The notes below the pieces were generated by a model that had not been told where the DNA came from, ran no database searches, and worked only from the letters and a program-made list of their open reading frames with translations. Below are positions 13,400 through 26,847 of a DNA stretch of 64,000 bases, in pieces. How positions within the stretch are numbered: the first letter of the stretch is position 1; every line of letters begins with the position of its first letter. The position numbers and the translations under genes are program-made. Source of the stretch: Poecilobothrus nobilitatus (lineage: Eukaryota > Arthropoda > Insecta > Diptera > Dolichopodidae); NCBI GenBank assembly GCA_947095535.1, contig OX352774.1:215314965-215378964 (forward strand). The letters run 5' to 3'.

Positions 13400-15047
13400 A
13401 TGAAAATGTCTCTCAGTTTTCAACGAAATTTACCCTATTTAAAGCAACAAACATCAGCATTACTTAGTAATACTTCACCAGTAATAACTTCCATATGCCT
13501 AGTCACTGTATTTGGATATTTTTTATCGTTCTTTGATAGCGCGATAACAGTTCTTAGTGTAAGTTGTTTATTTTGCAATAAAATGTTTATATTGACAATC
13601 TCACAAAAAATATATTTAATTTACAATTTTAGGTAACACCGGGTTATATACTACCTCCATCATTTTGGATATGGACGGCATTTACATTTTGTTTTATAGG
13701 TACATATATTTTTAACACACATATACATATATAAAAATAATTATTAATTATCACTGAAATTTTTTAGAATTACATCTTTTTGAAGTATTAGTCGATATAA
13801 TTACTGTAGGTTTATGTGGTAAATTATTAGAACCATTATGGGGTCAATTGGAAATGTTTAAATTTTTTGCTATCACAAATTTAGGAGTTGCAGTATGCAC
13901 ATCCTTTTATTATTTGTTTGTTTATATGTGTACAAAAAATTCTGAATTATTATTTAATGTTCATATACATGGTTTAGCTGGTTATGTTGCTGGTGTATCA
14001 GTTGCTGTACGTCAAATGATGCCAGATCATTTGATTGCAAAAACACGGTTAGGAAAATTTACAAATAGAAATGTACCTTTAAGTGTATTATTGGTATCAT
14101 TAATATTTTGGGCAATCGGTTTATTAGAAGGTACATATCCAGCAATGTTTTGTTCTGGACTAATTGTGTCATGGGTATATTTAAGATTTTATCAATATCA
14201 TCCAAATGGACGTGGTGATTCATCGGAGAGTTTTACATTTGCAAGTAATTTTAATATTTTTTTCTTGAAGGTTAGTTTTATTATATCATTTTTTTTTATA
14301 ATATAGGTTTCTTTCCAACTGTGATGCAATCAGTGATAAGTGTTTTAGTTAATCCTGTATATTTGTGCTGTTTAAAAGTTGGTTGTGTTAAACCGCCAGC
14401 ACCATCAAGATCTATTTCAACATCAACACTTTCATCAATTACAGTTTCAATGCCTGGTATGGATCCACATGACATTGAAAGAAGAAGGTAATTTATACAA
14501 AATTTTATTTATAATATAAAAAAATAAAAATGACTTTTAAATATCATTTTATTTTACATCTTTAAGACAAATTGCACTTAAGGCGTTAAATGAACGTTTA
14601 AAAGCAGCAGATTTAAAACATAGTTCTTTACCAAAATCATATCCGCCAGGTGGTAAACATCTTCATGGTGGACATAGTCATGGAAGCGGGACAACAGGTT
14701 CAGGACACAGTAGTCACAGTCATGGACCCGGACATCAACATCATGGTCATCATCATTCTGCACATGGACATAGTCACGGTCCACAACAGCATCAGCATCA
14801 TATGTTACATTCAGGTGTTGGAGTTCAAAATCCAAATATTCCAACAACAATTGCACCACAATTCAAACCAAATATGACTTTAGCACATCAATTTGCTATG
14901 CCACCTGCAATTCCGTTACCATATGAATCTTTGGGTCAAAAATCTAATATATCTACAACATCCACAACAGGTTCAACAAATGAAAAAAGCTCTGAAACAA
15001 TAATTAATTTAGATGATAGTGTTACATTTCCTCCAATTCCAAAGTGA
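13400..15047 (+). CDS. TMEM115: TMEM115 homologue, Golgi rhomboid-like membrane protein
   Basis: Five exons: 13400-13558, 13633-13699, 13768-14244, 14307-14487, 14567-15047. They sum to 1365 nt (454 residues plus stop), every junction is GT-AG, and introns are 62-79 nt. The product matches the TMEM115/DUF1751 family: N-terminal QQTSALLSNTSPVITSICL, rhomboid-like core with LLEPLWGQLEMFKFF (about residues 93-107), HIHGLAGYVAGVSVAVRQMM, then HPNGRGD and FASFFPTVMQ, and the cytosolic ERRRQIALKALNERLK signature at about 292-307. Several hydrophobic segments predict a multi-pass protein; the human member is a Golgi protein linked to retrograde traffic. The tail is longer than in the human protein (about 351 residues) because of a His-rich insert at about 326-376. 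Translation may begin at Met1 or Met3 (MKMSLSF). An AATAAA lies at 15073. Confidence 0.93.
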
Positions 15048-18000
15048 TTAAATTAAGTTTATTATTATTAAAAATAAAAGTTGATTTTTTTTTAATTATT
15101 TGATTAATTAATGAATTAATATAGCGTTTATTTTTGCAATTGTTTTTCTTTTTTTTTTGTTTTTTAATTATAAATGACAAAAATACAAATAAGAATGAAG
15201 TAAAAAAAAAAATTCTGAATACAAAAAATGGAAGAGTTTATTGAATAAAAGTCAATATTTTTATAAAATAAAAATTTAAATTCTTGCATCTATGAAATTA
15301 GTTAATATATGGGTAGCTAGTATAAATATGGCTGAAATAAATTAATACAAAAAAAAAAAAAAAAAAACAACCTATTTTTAAAAGGTTTAATAGAATGGTG
15401 CAAAATATGTAATATTTCCAGAAATTTCAAATACAAATAAGAAAAAAAGATTAAGGGCTTATATCCGGTAATAATTAATAAAAATAAGAAAAGATAGAGC
15501 TTTATTTTGCGCTAAATATACTAAAAAAAAAAAAAAAAATAGTACATAAAATATAGAAACTTAATTAAAATTTTAAAAGAACTTGAAATTTGATTGACTA
15601 ATTCATTATATTTTAGTTTTTATTTGGCTTTTTTTTTTTCTTAATATTATGGAATTATAATTTGTAAATATAATAAAAATAAATATGAAAAAGTAGTTTG
15701 TAATAAAAATATGTAAAAAAAAAACCCAGTAAAGTTTTAACAAAAAATATGCGTTTTATTAATTAAAATTTAAACAAAAAATAGATGTTTTAGAATTGAC
15801 AACTAAAAGATTTGATAAGGAATATTTGAAAAAATCTCAACAAACTTTTGAAATTCTACTAATTATTGAAAAATATGAATTCAGAAAATGTAACATGAGA
15901 ATCGGAACATCAAATAAAACAAAAAAAAAAAAAATCACTTGAATAAAAAATTAAAGTTAATCAAAAATCTATCGATTTAATTTGAATTCCATTTTATTAA
16001 ATTAATGGTCAAAAGGTTAATATTGATAAGTATTTTGTTTCTTTTTAGAATATTTAATAAAATAAAAAACTGAACAAAGGACTGCAACAAAACAATTAAC
16101 TTAAATAACGAATTGTATTTAATTTATTATATATAAAATTTAATAAAAACTAATTTTCACTTTTTATAATTTTAATCTTGTCTTTACAAAAACTTTATCA
16201 AATTTACTATAATTTTTTTTTTAAATTTAATTTAAATTGGTAATTAATATTCTTCTTTAATTGTGTTCTCTCTTTTTCTTTTTGTTCAACATTGAGATCT
16301 ATCGTGCAGTCCTATTTTTTACTTATACGAGGGACCCTGCTCTTAGTTTCAAAATTTATTCATTATTTCGATTTTGTTCACATTTTAAGTCATTTATTTA
16401 AAATGTAACTTTGTTTTTTCATTCCCCAAATTTTTTCAAACTTAAACATTTGACTCTCTTAACCCATGTTTGTATATATATTGATTGTTTTATTGAGTTT
16501 AATTTTAGTCTATTGATGATATCATAATAATAGAAAAAAATTTTTATTAAATAAAACAAGAAAAAAAACAAAAAAAAACAAATAATTTAAATTGATTTTT
16601 GCTTCGCAAATTATTTATTATACTTTTTAACTTTTTTTTTTTCTTTTTCTTTTTAAATATTTTGTGATGTTTATTAATTTTTAAAAATTAATTCAATTTG
16701 ATTTTTATAATTATGTTTTTTTTTTTTGTTTTTGTTTATAATTTTAAATTTAAATATACATAAAAATTAAAGAATTACATTAATAATACAATTTTTTTTT
16801 TTTTTTTTTTAATTTTTAATTGTTTTTTTTTTTTTGTTTTTCTTTTAAATATAGATAATAATAATTAATAGTAATATATTTATTTTATTTAGCGAAATAT
16901 AAATTGTTTTTTTTTTTTTTTAAATTGTAGTTTTTTATTTTATTTTTTATTTTTTATTTTTAATATGAAATCGTTATATTTGTTTATTTATTTATTTTTT
17001 TTTTTTAAAGATTGGCTTTGTTTTAAAAGAAACATAAATATCAATTATATCATTAAGTTTTTTGTATCAGTATTTATTTATTAAAAAAAAAAAAAAAAGT
17101 AGAGTTTAGCTTATGCAAATTTGAAATATAACATTTTTTTTTTTTTTGCTGTTTTAATTCTAAATAAACTTTACTTAATTTTATACAGGGTGTCTCATTT
17201 GTATAATTGAAATAAAAGTTCATAATAATGGAGAACGTTAACAAATCGATTATAAACATAGATAAAAAATACTCATTTGTATTGTTTGTTGAAGTTTTAT
17301 TCTATGATTTTCTCAAATATCTTAAAGTTCTTTAATTTTTAAAGATATTTAATTAATATGTATACACATTTCAAATATCTAAAGATATTTATTAACGATG
17401 TAATGGAAAAAGTTCTAATTGAAACCTTTGATTTCAACCATAAATTCATATATATTTAAAAAAAAAAGACACCCCATTTGGATCTTTAATTTATTCTTAT
17501 GATTTAATTGTCATCTTTTTAATGTCTTTTTATGTAGTTTTATTTTAATTTAATTGTTTTTTCTTTTTTGTAATTGGTATTTTCGTAATAAATTATTTTA
17601 TAAACATAATTTATAATAAATGTTTTTTTTTTTAAGATATTAATTAATATATAAAAAAAAAAAAAAAATATAAATATATAGTAAATAATTTTCATAAATT
17701 TTGTATACTTTTTTTTTTATAATTTTAACGATAAACTATTTTTTTCTTTTTAAATACATACTTTGTGCTATTTTTAATCAATGAACTTTTTTTTGAATAT
17801 TGTAAATAAAAATTTCATAATTTTTTTAAACCGATGTAAAAAATTATATATATATATATTTTTTTTTGAATTAAACAAAAGAACATTTAATGGTATGCAA
17901 TTATTTATGATATATTTGATAAATAATATGGTGGTAATGAAAATATTAAAAAAAAAAAAAATTCTTCTACACAACCCAATATATACACATTTTATTTGAT

Positions 18001-20926
18001 TTTAATTTGGAATAAAAAATATTCGATATTTTTCATAAGAATTATAGATAAAATTAATTGTGCTTTTAAAATATTAAATTGATGAATTGATAAAAAAAAA
18101 ATGTATTTTAGTGTAATCCAGAATTAAGGGAATCAAATATAAAATACTCATGAACTTATTTTTAACTTAAAAATTTGTTTTTAATTAAATTAAATATCAA
18201 GACCCCCGAGGTTGATTGATTGAAAATTTAAAAATATTTTCTGTTCTGATATGATATAAGATATAAACTAGAAATGAAAATTCTCTTAAAAAATACTTAA
18301 ATTCATTCAATTGTACTAAATATATGATTTATGTACTTCAATTGAAAAGATTAAAAAGGAAAAATATGTATTGATCTCATAATTTTTTTTCTTGACATTT
18401 GGTTTTATTAATCAGATTTAATTAGATTTTAGAATGTATTTAAATTTACTTAGTGTTATATTTTTAATCCTTAATTCTGGATATAAAAACAAAAATAGGT
18501 AGAATTTTTCAATTTTATGTTTCTATAAAAAAAGTTTTTAATATACAACATACATAATAAAATCAACAGTCAAAATATCAATTGGAAAATTTTTTACAGT
18601 CCGAAAATCTCTTTTTTTATTTTAAAAATTTTTTTTTTCTTCTTCCTTTTTTGTAATTGTTCCCACCCATCTACTAAATTTTGATAATAATTCTAATTTT
18701 CCCATTTTTAAATTAATAAAGAAAATGATTCTTTTTTTTTTTTGTTCTAAATTAAAAAAAAAAAGTCTACAGAATTTATTGTTTATATAATCTTTTTCTA
18801 ACTACTTAAATATATCACGAAAATAAATATTATTTATATTATTTTTTTTATATACTAAGAAAAAAACGTATTAATAATAAATTATACAAAAAAAATATAT
18901 ATATATATATATTTTAACAACTTAGTAAATATTTTAAATATTAAAAAATGCTTGTTTTTTTTTTTTTAAATGGTTTTTGAAAACTTTTAATACTTAATTC
19001 AGAATATCCTTATATAGCATAAAAAATAAAAATAAAAAGTCTATATACTTAAAATTATTTATTAAAAACGAACTAAAAATGATATTGAAAATATTAAGCC
19101 ATAATATTAAATTAGAAAAATTTTCCAAAATCGTATCACCTTAATATTTATTTGGGTTTTTTTTTTTTTTTTTTAGGCAAAATTATAATATGATACAAAA
19201 TGTTATATATTCAAGCACAAAAAAACTTCCTTAACTCACATATATTTAAAAAGTTATGCATATGAAATTTTTCGATAATGTGTTAAAAGTTTATTAATTT
19301 TATTTTTATGATTATTATGCAAATTAGTCCAATTTCAATTTGTGCCAATTCTCTTTGTAAATTTAAGTTTAAGAAGTCCTTTAAATGCTTAAATTGGATG
19401 TATTCAATGCAACTTTATTCCGCTAATATTTTATATATATATATATAAAAAAAAAAAAAAAGACTAAATTTTAACTATATGTTATTTTGTTTTTAGATTT
19501 AATAATATGGGCAAAAATAATTATATTAGTTTTAACAAATAAAAAAAATAAAAAGCAAAAATTTAATATTATAAAGATTTGTTCAAATAATTATTTAACT
19601 ACTGATAATCAAATATTGTCGAAATGAGAACAAGTTAGATTATTAAGACTTTTTAAATTAGTTTATAACTACCAAATAGCTACCAAAATTATTATTTTCA
19701 TAATAAAAGGGATTAGAAAAATATAGAAAGCAAAAGTATATATCTGTTATAGTAAATAATAGAACAATTTTATTAGATAAAATTGTTTAATTTGCAACTT
19801 AAGGGCTACAGGTCATAAATTAAAAAAAAGCCTAAATTTAAAATTTTTTTATATACATACAATATTTTTATTTTTTTTGAAAATTAATATAATTTGTAAG
19901 GAAATTAACGCTTTGTTTTCTTCTCTTTTATTTTTTTGAATATTTTGCTCTACAATTAGTTATGCTAATTATAATTTCATTGTAATATTTGCTTTGAGCA
20001 CTTTGGTACTAATTTAAAATTCTATTTTTAATTATTTTTTTTTTTTTTATTCTATTAATGTATATGTGTATATAATTTGTAATATTTGTAATATTTTAAT
20101 TAAAAAAATTTTTTACATCGTCTTTTTTTATTTATATTATAAAAAAAAAAATATTTTAAAAAGAACTTATAAAAAATTATAAAATAAATCGCACTTTTAT
20201 TTTTTATATTATTATTATTAGTATTATTAATATGCACAATTATATCTACTTGTTACTGCTTTATTTAGTATAAATATTGTTTAGTTTTTTTTTTTTGAAA
20301 AAAAAAAAAAGTAAAAATTTATTGTTGAAAAGACTGCTGGCTATTTATTTTTATGTTAATCTAATTATTAATTCTTTTCTATTTTAATTAAAAGAAGAAA
20401 AAATTTTAATAATATCGATTAATAGTCAAATGTAATATTGACAAAATTATAACTTTCTGTAAATATATTATGAATCAAATGATTAAAATGAATGATTATA
20501 ATTATTTATATTTTAAGTAAACTTAATTTGACACTGTAATAAATTTTGCACTTATATATTTATTTATTAAATTGCATAAAAATAATGAATATAATTTATT
20601 TGCAACAGAATTCTGCAAATGTTACCTGAATTATTAAAGAATGTTATATATATAGGTTTATATTCAAATTTAATATTTATTACTGGTTTGTTTAATTCCT
20701 TATTGAAACAACGAATATTAAATCTGTTAATCATTTGATTCATTTTATTATAAAATTAAAAATTAATATATTTTTTTTTTTTAATAGTCTTTAAGATCAT
20801 TTTCGTTTTTGTAATATATATATATATAATTTTTACATTTTTTTTTTTTTTAATATATGCTTATTGAAATTCTTTAATAAATTATTAATATTTTATATTA
20901 TTTTTTTTAACTTCATTTTTTAATTT
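15048..20926. other. 5.9-kb gene-free gap between convergent genes
   Basis: Both 3' ends face this stretch, so 3'UTRs must end here. AATAAA signals for the + strand gene lie at 15073 and 15244. The rest is poly-T, poly-A and TA-rich DNA with many homopolymers over 12 bases. A small less AT-biased island at about 16261-16350 has no recognisable content. A possible small TIR element is listed separately. Open frames here are low-complexity artefacts. Confidence 0.5.
17188..17474. mobile_element. Possible small TIR element (ACAGGGTGTC-type ends)
   Basis: TACAGGGTGTCTCATTTG at the left and AGACACCCCATTTGG at the right share an inverted GGGTGTCT (17188-17195 and 17467-17474), about 290 bases apart. 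ACAGGGTGT ends are common in insect non-autonomous elements. The inverted match is only 8 bases and a CATTTG word is direct rather than inverted, so confidence is low. A single similar end (AACACCCTGTA) occurs at about 34014. Confidence 0.28.
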
Positions 20927-23900
20927 TTAAATACTATGGCCATTTTCAATTTTATTTTCAATGTTATTTGCATTACTTTCTGGAGTTAACCTATTTTTAT
21001 AGGTATATAACGATTGCAATGGAACGTGTAATAATTCAACTATTTGAGTGAAATTTAATTCTAAAAATAAATTTTAAATAGATATAAGATAAAATTATTT
21101 ATAAAAATATAATAAAAACTTACCATTTTCAGCTGTTAAAAATCCATGTCTTATCATAAAATCAATAACAACTGGACAACTAGTTGTTTTAAATTCTGAT
21201 GAGAATACACGTTCTAAACATTCTTGTGCTGGTAATAATTCAAATGCTTGTACTTCACCATCAGAATTATGTGGAATAAAATCAATTGGTAATTCTAAAT
21301 CAAATACATATTCAGTATTTGGAAATAAACCTCTATCACTTTCAAAAAAGAATGATACACAACCAGCTGGTACTAAATTTTTAATTAAATGTTTTGGTAT
21401 TGATGCTTCTTCAGCAGCCTCTTTAATTGCAGTTTCAATAATACCAAAACCAACAGATAAACCACCACCTACCATATTATCCCATTTACCTGGCCATGTT
21501 TCTTTTGTATTTGATCGTTGTTGTAACCAAATCTAATAAAATTAAAAAATAAATTAAAAAATCATAAAAAAAAATAATAATATATAAAAAAAAATCAATT
21601 TCAAATTAGAAAAACAATACTAAATAATAATTAAAATAAAAAAATATAGTACAAATATATATTACACATAATCCTTGAGTTGGGTGTTTAACATAACCAT
21701 TGATGTCAACACCTAAAAAAAAAAAAAAGAATAAGAACAAAATAAATAAAATATAAATAGTTAAGTACCTACATGATTAGAAAAAAAAAAAATTGATTAT
21801 AAAATCAATAATAATATATGTACTTAAAAAAAAAACCATTAAATATTAATGAAATACATATTAAAGTGTTTTATTTATCGAGAGATGTTAGTTTAATTAT
21901 TGAATGTGTTGTTACAATTTGATTATTATATTTACATAGATTGTTTTTTTTTTTTTAATTAGATAATTAATATTTACTTTACCATATTTTCTTACACCAA
22001 ATAAACATGTTGCACTACGATCCATTTTTAATAGGCCTACCGATTGTGCTGATTTAACTTCATAGTACTTTAAAAATTAACAAAGAGAAAAAAAAAAAGC
22101 ATATAATATAAAAAATTATGTAAACTCATAATAGAATATTATTTAAATATATATAAATTACCTCATCTCTCCATCCACTTAGAGCAGTAAAAATATTTTC
22201 TGATTTTAATTGTCTTAAAACTTTATCTAATTTTTCGGTTCTTTCAGAATAATCTCTGAAAGCCGGATTTAATTCAACTATTCCCTATATAAAGAAAAAC
22301 AAAAATTAAACGATAAATAAAAAATATTTTTTTTCTTTATAAATATTTGAAATTTTTTATATCTAATTAAAAAAAAAAAAAAATTTAATTAGGTTAATGA
22401 TAATTATCTTATTGTTTATTTAAACAAACAATCTTCTTAATTATATATAATTAGAGCATAAAGAATTCTATTTAATTTTTCAGTACAGTGAAATCATAAT
22501 ATTTCTTTTATAAATACAAATATGTTTTTTTAATAACAATATTTTGTATGCTTAAATTTTAGAAAATTTGAAAACAAAATTCTTTGGAATTTATAAAATT
22601 CAATTACACCTTAAATATAAGTACTATAATTTTATTTAATTTATAACGCCCCAAATATAATTCGAAGTGATATGAAAACATTATTTTACACATACCTATA
22701 ATTTTTTTATAAAATTAAAATCTAAAAAATAACTTTTCATTAAATGATGAAGTTTAATTATATTTTAGACTAATATAATATAAATTTAATAAAATTATTC
22801 TATATAATAAGTTTTTAAACCAAAAATAATATATACCTATCTGACCAAAAATTGTTTTAGTGTCAGAATTAAAATAGGTTAGGTATAAATATATGTATAT
22901 TATTTAAATTATTTACCTGTTTAGAATGTTCACATTTTCTAATACAAAAAACTTCAGGAAATCTTTTTAAATGTTTCAATACTTCAGATTTTATTAGTCC
23001 AACTTGTTGTCCTTCCACTAAAAATGGCCTGATATCACCTTTTTGAAAACCTATAAAATAAAATAAAATAAAATATAAACCATTTAATAAGAAAAAGAAA
23101 AAAAGTTTTTTTTGCAGTAGTACATAAAATTTATATTAATACTTAATTAGATTAGTATTTATTACTGATAAATATTGTACAGTATTTTCTCTTGATAATT
23201 TTTAAATTAAGTAATTCATATTTTTCATATTATTTTTTTTTTTTCCGACAAAAAAAAAAATATGTTTATTTACTTTATATTATCAGCTACAAAAATAATT
23301 AACCATATTTTTATATCCATAATATACAAGAAAAAACCAGAAATACATGTATATGTATGTAATGTTTAAGTGTTTTTTTTTTTTTTGTAGATTCAAAGTA
23401 TTAATTTTAAATATGTTAATTTTTTTTTTTATTTACTTGTTTTTATTTTAATAATCAATAGTATGTATCTACCTGTGTTTTATTAGATGTAAATATGTAT
23501 ATATGTACAATATCTATGTATACTTATATCCATTTAAAATGAGTAATAATTATGTATATCTATTCTATAGACCAGCTGATAAGTCAACGAACTGATAACG
23601 TATTAAAATGAACAGTAGCAATAGAATAACATTCCCTACATTTTTATTTTTTATTGATATGTTAATTATATGTATTTAAGTATTTTAGGCTTAAAATTGT
23701 TTTCATTTAAAAAAAAAATAGCAGCAGTAACACCCAACACTAATATAGGAGTAGCAGTAATAAAATTTTAAGCTGTTAGTTCATCATAATTGAATATTGT
23801 ATACAATATTTTTTAAAATGAAAATGAAATGTACAATTTTTTTTTTTTTTTTTTTGAATTGGAATTTTTTAATAAGAAAACAAAATTCTGTTGTCTATTT

Positions 23901-24773
23901 TGAAATTCAAAGAATTTTTAAGTTTAAACGAGAAACAGTTGGTTATTTTTGTGTGATTATTTTTCAACATATATTTTATATTGTTGTGCAGCAGGCAGCA
24001 GTATTCGTTAATAAAAAGGAATACAGAAACGAGAAAAAAAAAAATATAAAAGGGGGGAGAAAAAAAAAAAAAGTGCAAACCATTATTAATTTTTCTTGTT
24101 GGATTTTAAGTTTGCGTATTTCTTTTTTTGTTCTTTATCTGGTATTAAAATCTGATTCTATACTGAGTTTTTCCTTTGCTGTTACTACTTTTTAATTTTA
24201 TTTTTTTCTTTTTCTTTTTTTAATTAATTCGATTTTTTTAAGACGCCACTTATACCGAACATTGTATTTATTGTTGTTCTTTTCTTTTACAACAAACAAA
24301 ATATTAATAAGTAAATAGAAATCATTTTTTTGTTCTTCTCAAACTCTTAAAACCTACTATTAATAGGTGCAATTTCACCTTGAAAATATCAACGAATATA
24401 AAACAAAATAAAAAATAAAAAACCAAGCAACCGAAAACTCAATGTCGATGATGATAAAAACAAAATATATTAAACTTTACTATTAAAAACCGAATCAAAA
24501 AAAAAATATTTTAATATATTTCGTAATAGAATGACGAAAACAGTAATGGAATAACAAAAATATTGTGAAGAATCGATCGATTTTTTTTTTTTGGTTGAAT
24601 TTCGGTTTTTTTTCTTTTTTTTTTTTTGTAAGAATAATTTTGGATAGGTTTTTAACAATTTAAAATTCTAATTGGAATAATTTTATTATAAATTTTACAA
24701 AAAGAAATGTTAACTTACCATTTAAATAAAAATTATTAAATTTTTGTGCTAATTTAACTACTTCTCGAGTCAT
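20927..24773 (-). CDS. Nudix hydrolase with DUF4743-type N-terminal domain
   Basis: Seven exons read on the - strand: 24773-24719, 23050-22917, 22284-22162, 22067-21983, 21712-21666, 21532-21124, 21060-20927. They total 987 nt (328 residues plus stop) and all junctions are GT-AG with consistent phases. The start MTREVVKLAQKF is followed by a DUF4743-like region (RPFLVEGQQVGLIKSEV; VELNPAFRDYSERTEKL; ALSGWRDEYYEVK). Next come the Nudix core strands (DINGYVKHPTQGLCIWLQQR, TKETWPGKWDNMVGGG) and a Nudix box GGLSVGF followed by ETAIKEAAEEASI. The metal-binding EE pair is present; K and S replace the canonical R and G, and the first E of the consensus box is F, as is usual for this subfamily. Fly and yeast relatives include CG12567-type proteins and the C-terminal part of the thiamine pyrophosphokinase Tnr3. 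The substrate is unknown here; a diphosphate-linked nucleoside or thiamine derivative is likely. Intron 1 is 1.67 kb, the others 63-632 nt. A TCAGT initiator-like word lies at about 24906-24910. Confidence 0.92.
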
Positions 24774-26260
24774 TTTTGAATATTTATTATTTTCTTATGT
24801 TTTTTTTTTATCCACAGTGACTTGAGACAATAATATTTAAAAAAAAAAAAAAAAAAGTTATAATTTTCTTTTCTGACTATATTATCAATTGAGAAATGAA
24901 TTAAAACTGACGATTGAAAACAACAACAAAAAAGATTCGGTTTTTTTATTTTGCTAAAAATTTGACATTTTAATTGACGCGTTTCAATGACGCTATAAAA
25001 ATATTTAATATAACAGAGAGTCGAGAGATGACATTTCTAATAAGAAATAAAACATATTTGATTTTAATGTTATTAGCGGAATCTAGTAAGAAATATTGGA
25101 AAACTTTTTAGTTATTTAGTAGATCCCACAAGAAAAAAAATTTGAATTTTTTTTTATTTAATATTTATGACAGAACAAAATTGTTTATAGCTACTATTGT
25201 TTTTATTACTTTGGAAATAAAAATATAAAAACAAAAAATGAAAACAAATAAATCAAAATTATAAATGAAACAACTTAAATATTTAAAATTGTTATGTATT
25301 TTTTTTGATTCTACAGTAAAATTATTTTTTTTTAATAAAATTTAGTTATATATTTGGCAATAGATGGTTATTAGTTGTCAAAAATTTAAATTGCAGTTTA
25401 CTACTTTTTGTTAGGATTTTATTTAATATTTTTTATATTTTTATTTACCTTTTTTATCTATTTACTGTTTCTTACGTTAAATTTTGCGAACTTTGAAATA
25501 TTGACCTAAGTCCTAAATTATGTACATACATACATATGTGCATATGCATTTGAAATTAAATTAAATCTTAATAGATTATCTTTTGATTATTAATAGATAA
25601 TAGATTATTTTTTGGAAAAGCGTTTGAATTTTAAATTTAATTTCCATTTCTGTCAATTTTTTTCAAAATTCATTGTAAAACCAACTGGAAACTATAATTC
25701 TTTAATACCTATAAGGAAAATATTTAAATAAAAATTTTTGGCAGTAAGAACTATACATATTAAGTGAAAGGGCAAGTGGATCAAAAGGAAATTGGCTAAT
25801 AAATTATACACGGCAAGTGTGATTGATTTACAAATACAATTATACATATGTACTTTCCGAGACCACATCAATTATCAGGTCATGAAGTGCAGTGAGTAAA
25901 AGCTTAATAGTGGGCCAACTCTTAACAAATTTACTCGCAGTTATTAATAACTTGCTTAAAAGAGGGTTAATAATATATACATATGTACATATTATTAAAT
26001 ACATATCAATTTCTAACCTAAAAAAAAAACAATAAATCTTTCTTATGAATTAAAAGTTTAAACTTCAAACGTCAATCAAAGTAATGATAGTAACGAGTAT
26101 GACACCACTTTTGTATTCGTTAAATCGTTACCCTAAATTTCAGTAAATAAATAACGAATACTTTGTAATTTGTATTCGTTACTACTGGTAACTGCTGGTA
26201 ACCATATGCACCTGAAATTAGCAAAATTAAAAATATTCTTTTTTCAAAAATCACATTTTA
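24774..26260. other. Upstream region of the Nudix gene plus AT-rich spacer
   Basis: The first few hundred bases should carry the Nudix promoter (transcribed leftward). Candidate initiators are reverse-complement TCAGT at 24906-24910 and at about 24872. Further right, a less AT-biased block (25750-26230) includes the perfect palindrome AGTTATTAATAACT (25939-25952) and four copies of a TAACGARTA word (about 26090-26181), two of them forming a 10-bp stem hairpin (26152-26181). No gene seen. Confidence 0.4.
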
Positions 26261-26264
26261 ATAA

Positions 26265-26370
26265 TTAATCAGTTTTATGACCATTTTTGTTCATAGCTTG
26301 TAAAATTCGATTTGGCATCGAGTTAATAAGAGCTTTTATAGTTGAATGTCGGTTATTTCTCCTATTTATG
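26265..26370 (-). pseudogene. Tc1/mariner transposase C-terminal relic
   Basis: On the - strand a short frame ending at 26265 reads IKALINSMPNRILQAMNKNG and then HKTD and a stop. This matches the C-terminus of Tc1-type transposases (consensus like LVxSMPxRIxAVIKAKGGHTKY). Upstream codons (NNRHST and further) are degraded and the catalytic DDE region is absent, so only the last 30 or so codons survive. It is inactive. A SINE copy lies just to the right and may have contributed to the truncation. Confidence 0.6.
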
Positions 26371-26474
26371 AGAAGTGCAGACTTCTTTTTATGTACATAT
26401 TTAAGTGTGGCGGCACTTAACAAAAAACCTTAACCCAAAATACTGGTCAATATTAAAAATAATAATTTTTTTTT

Positions 26475-26665
26475 TCTCTATTACATAAATAGAAATGTGA
26501 ACATTTCTCATACATACTGTGAACATAAATAGAAATGTGAACAGGAAATTACACAGCCTTTCGTTTTCAAGCGTGGCTGTAAATGTTGTAAGGGGGAATA
26601 ACTCTTACGACATATGTGGGATTAGAATCCACACTCTTTCGGTGTTTACAGCTTATTTTATACGT
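26475..26665 (-). mobile_element. tRNA-derived SINE, copy 1 (reverse)
   Basis: In reverse orientation it shows the shared SINE order: decayed A-box region (TAGTGAGTAAAAACG), CTGTAAACACCGAAAGAGTG, a decayed B box (GGATTCTAATCC), ATTCCCCCTTACAACATTTA, then AGGCTGTGTAATTTCCTG and a tail. The 5' end is truncated near the A box. Unusually, a 20-base tail word is present twice (26484-26503 and 26524-26543), so the tail is partly duplicated relative to copy 4. Confidence 0.72.
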
Positions 26666-26847
26666 TTTTACTCACTAAATTTTTAAAATAAATTTTAAAA
26701 TACTTTTGTGACCATGGCATACAGTTAGAAGTACTTCGCAATAACATTCATTGTCATCCACAAAATATTGGCAAAATTTTAAAAGCTTGTGTTGTCCTCT
26801 ATACCTATCTTAGGCTGACAATCACTGAGAAAGCAAAAATAACAAAA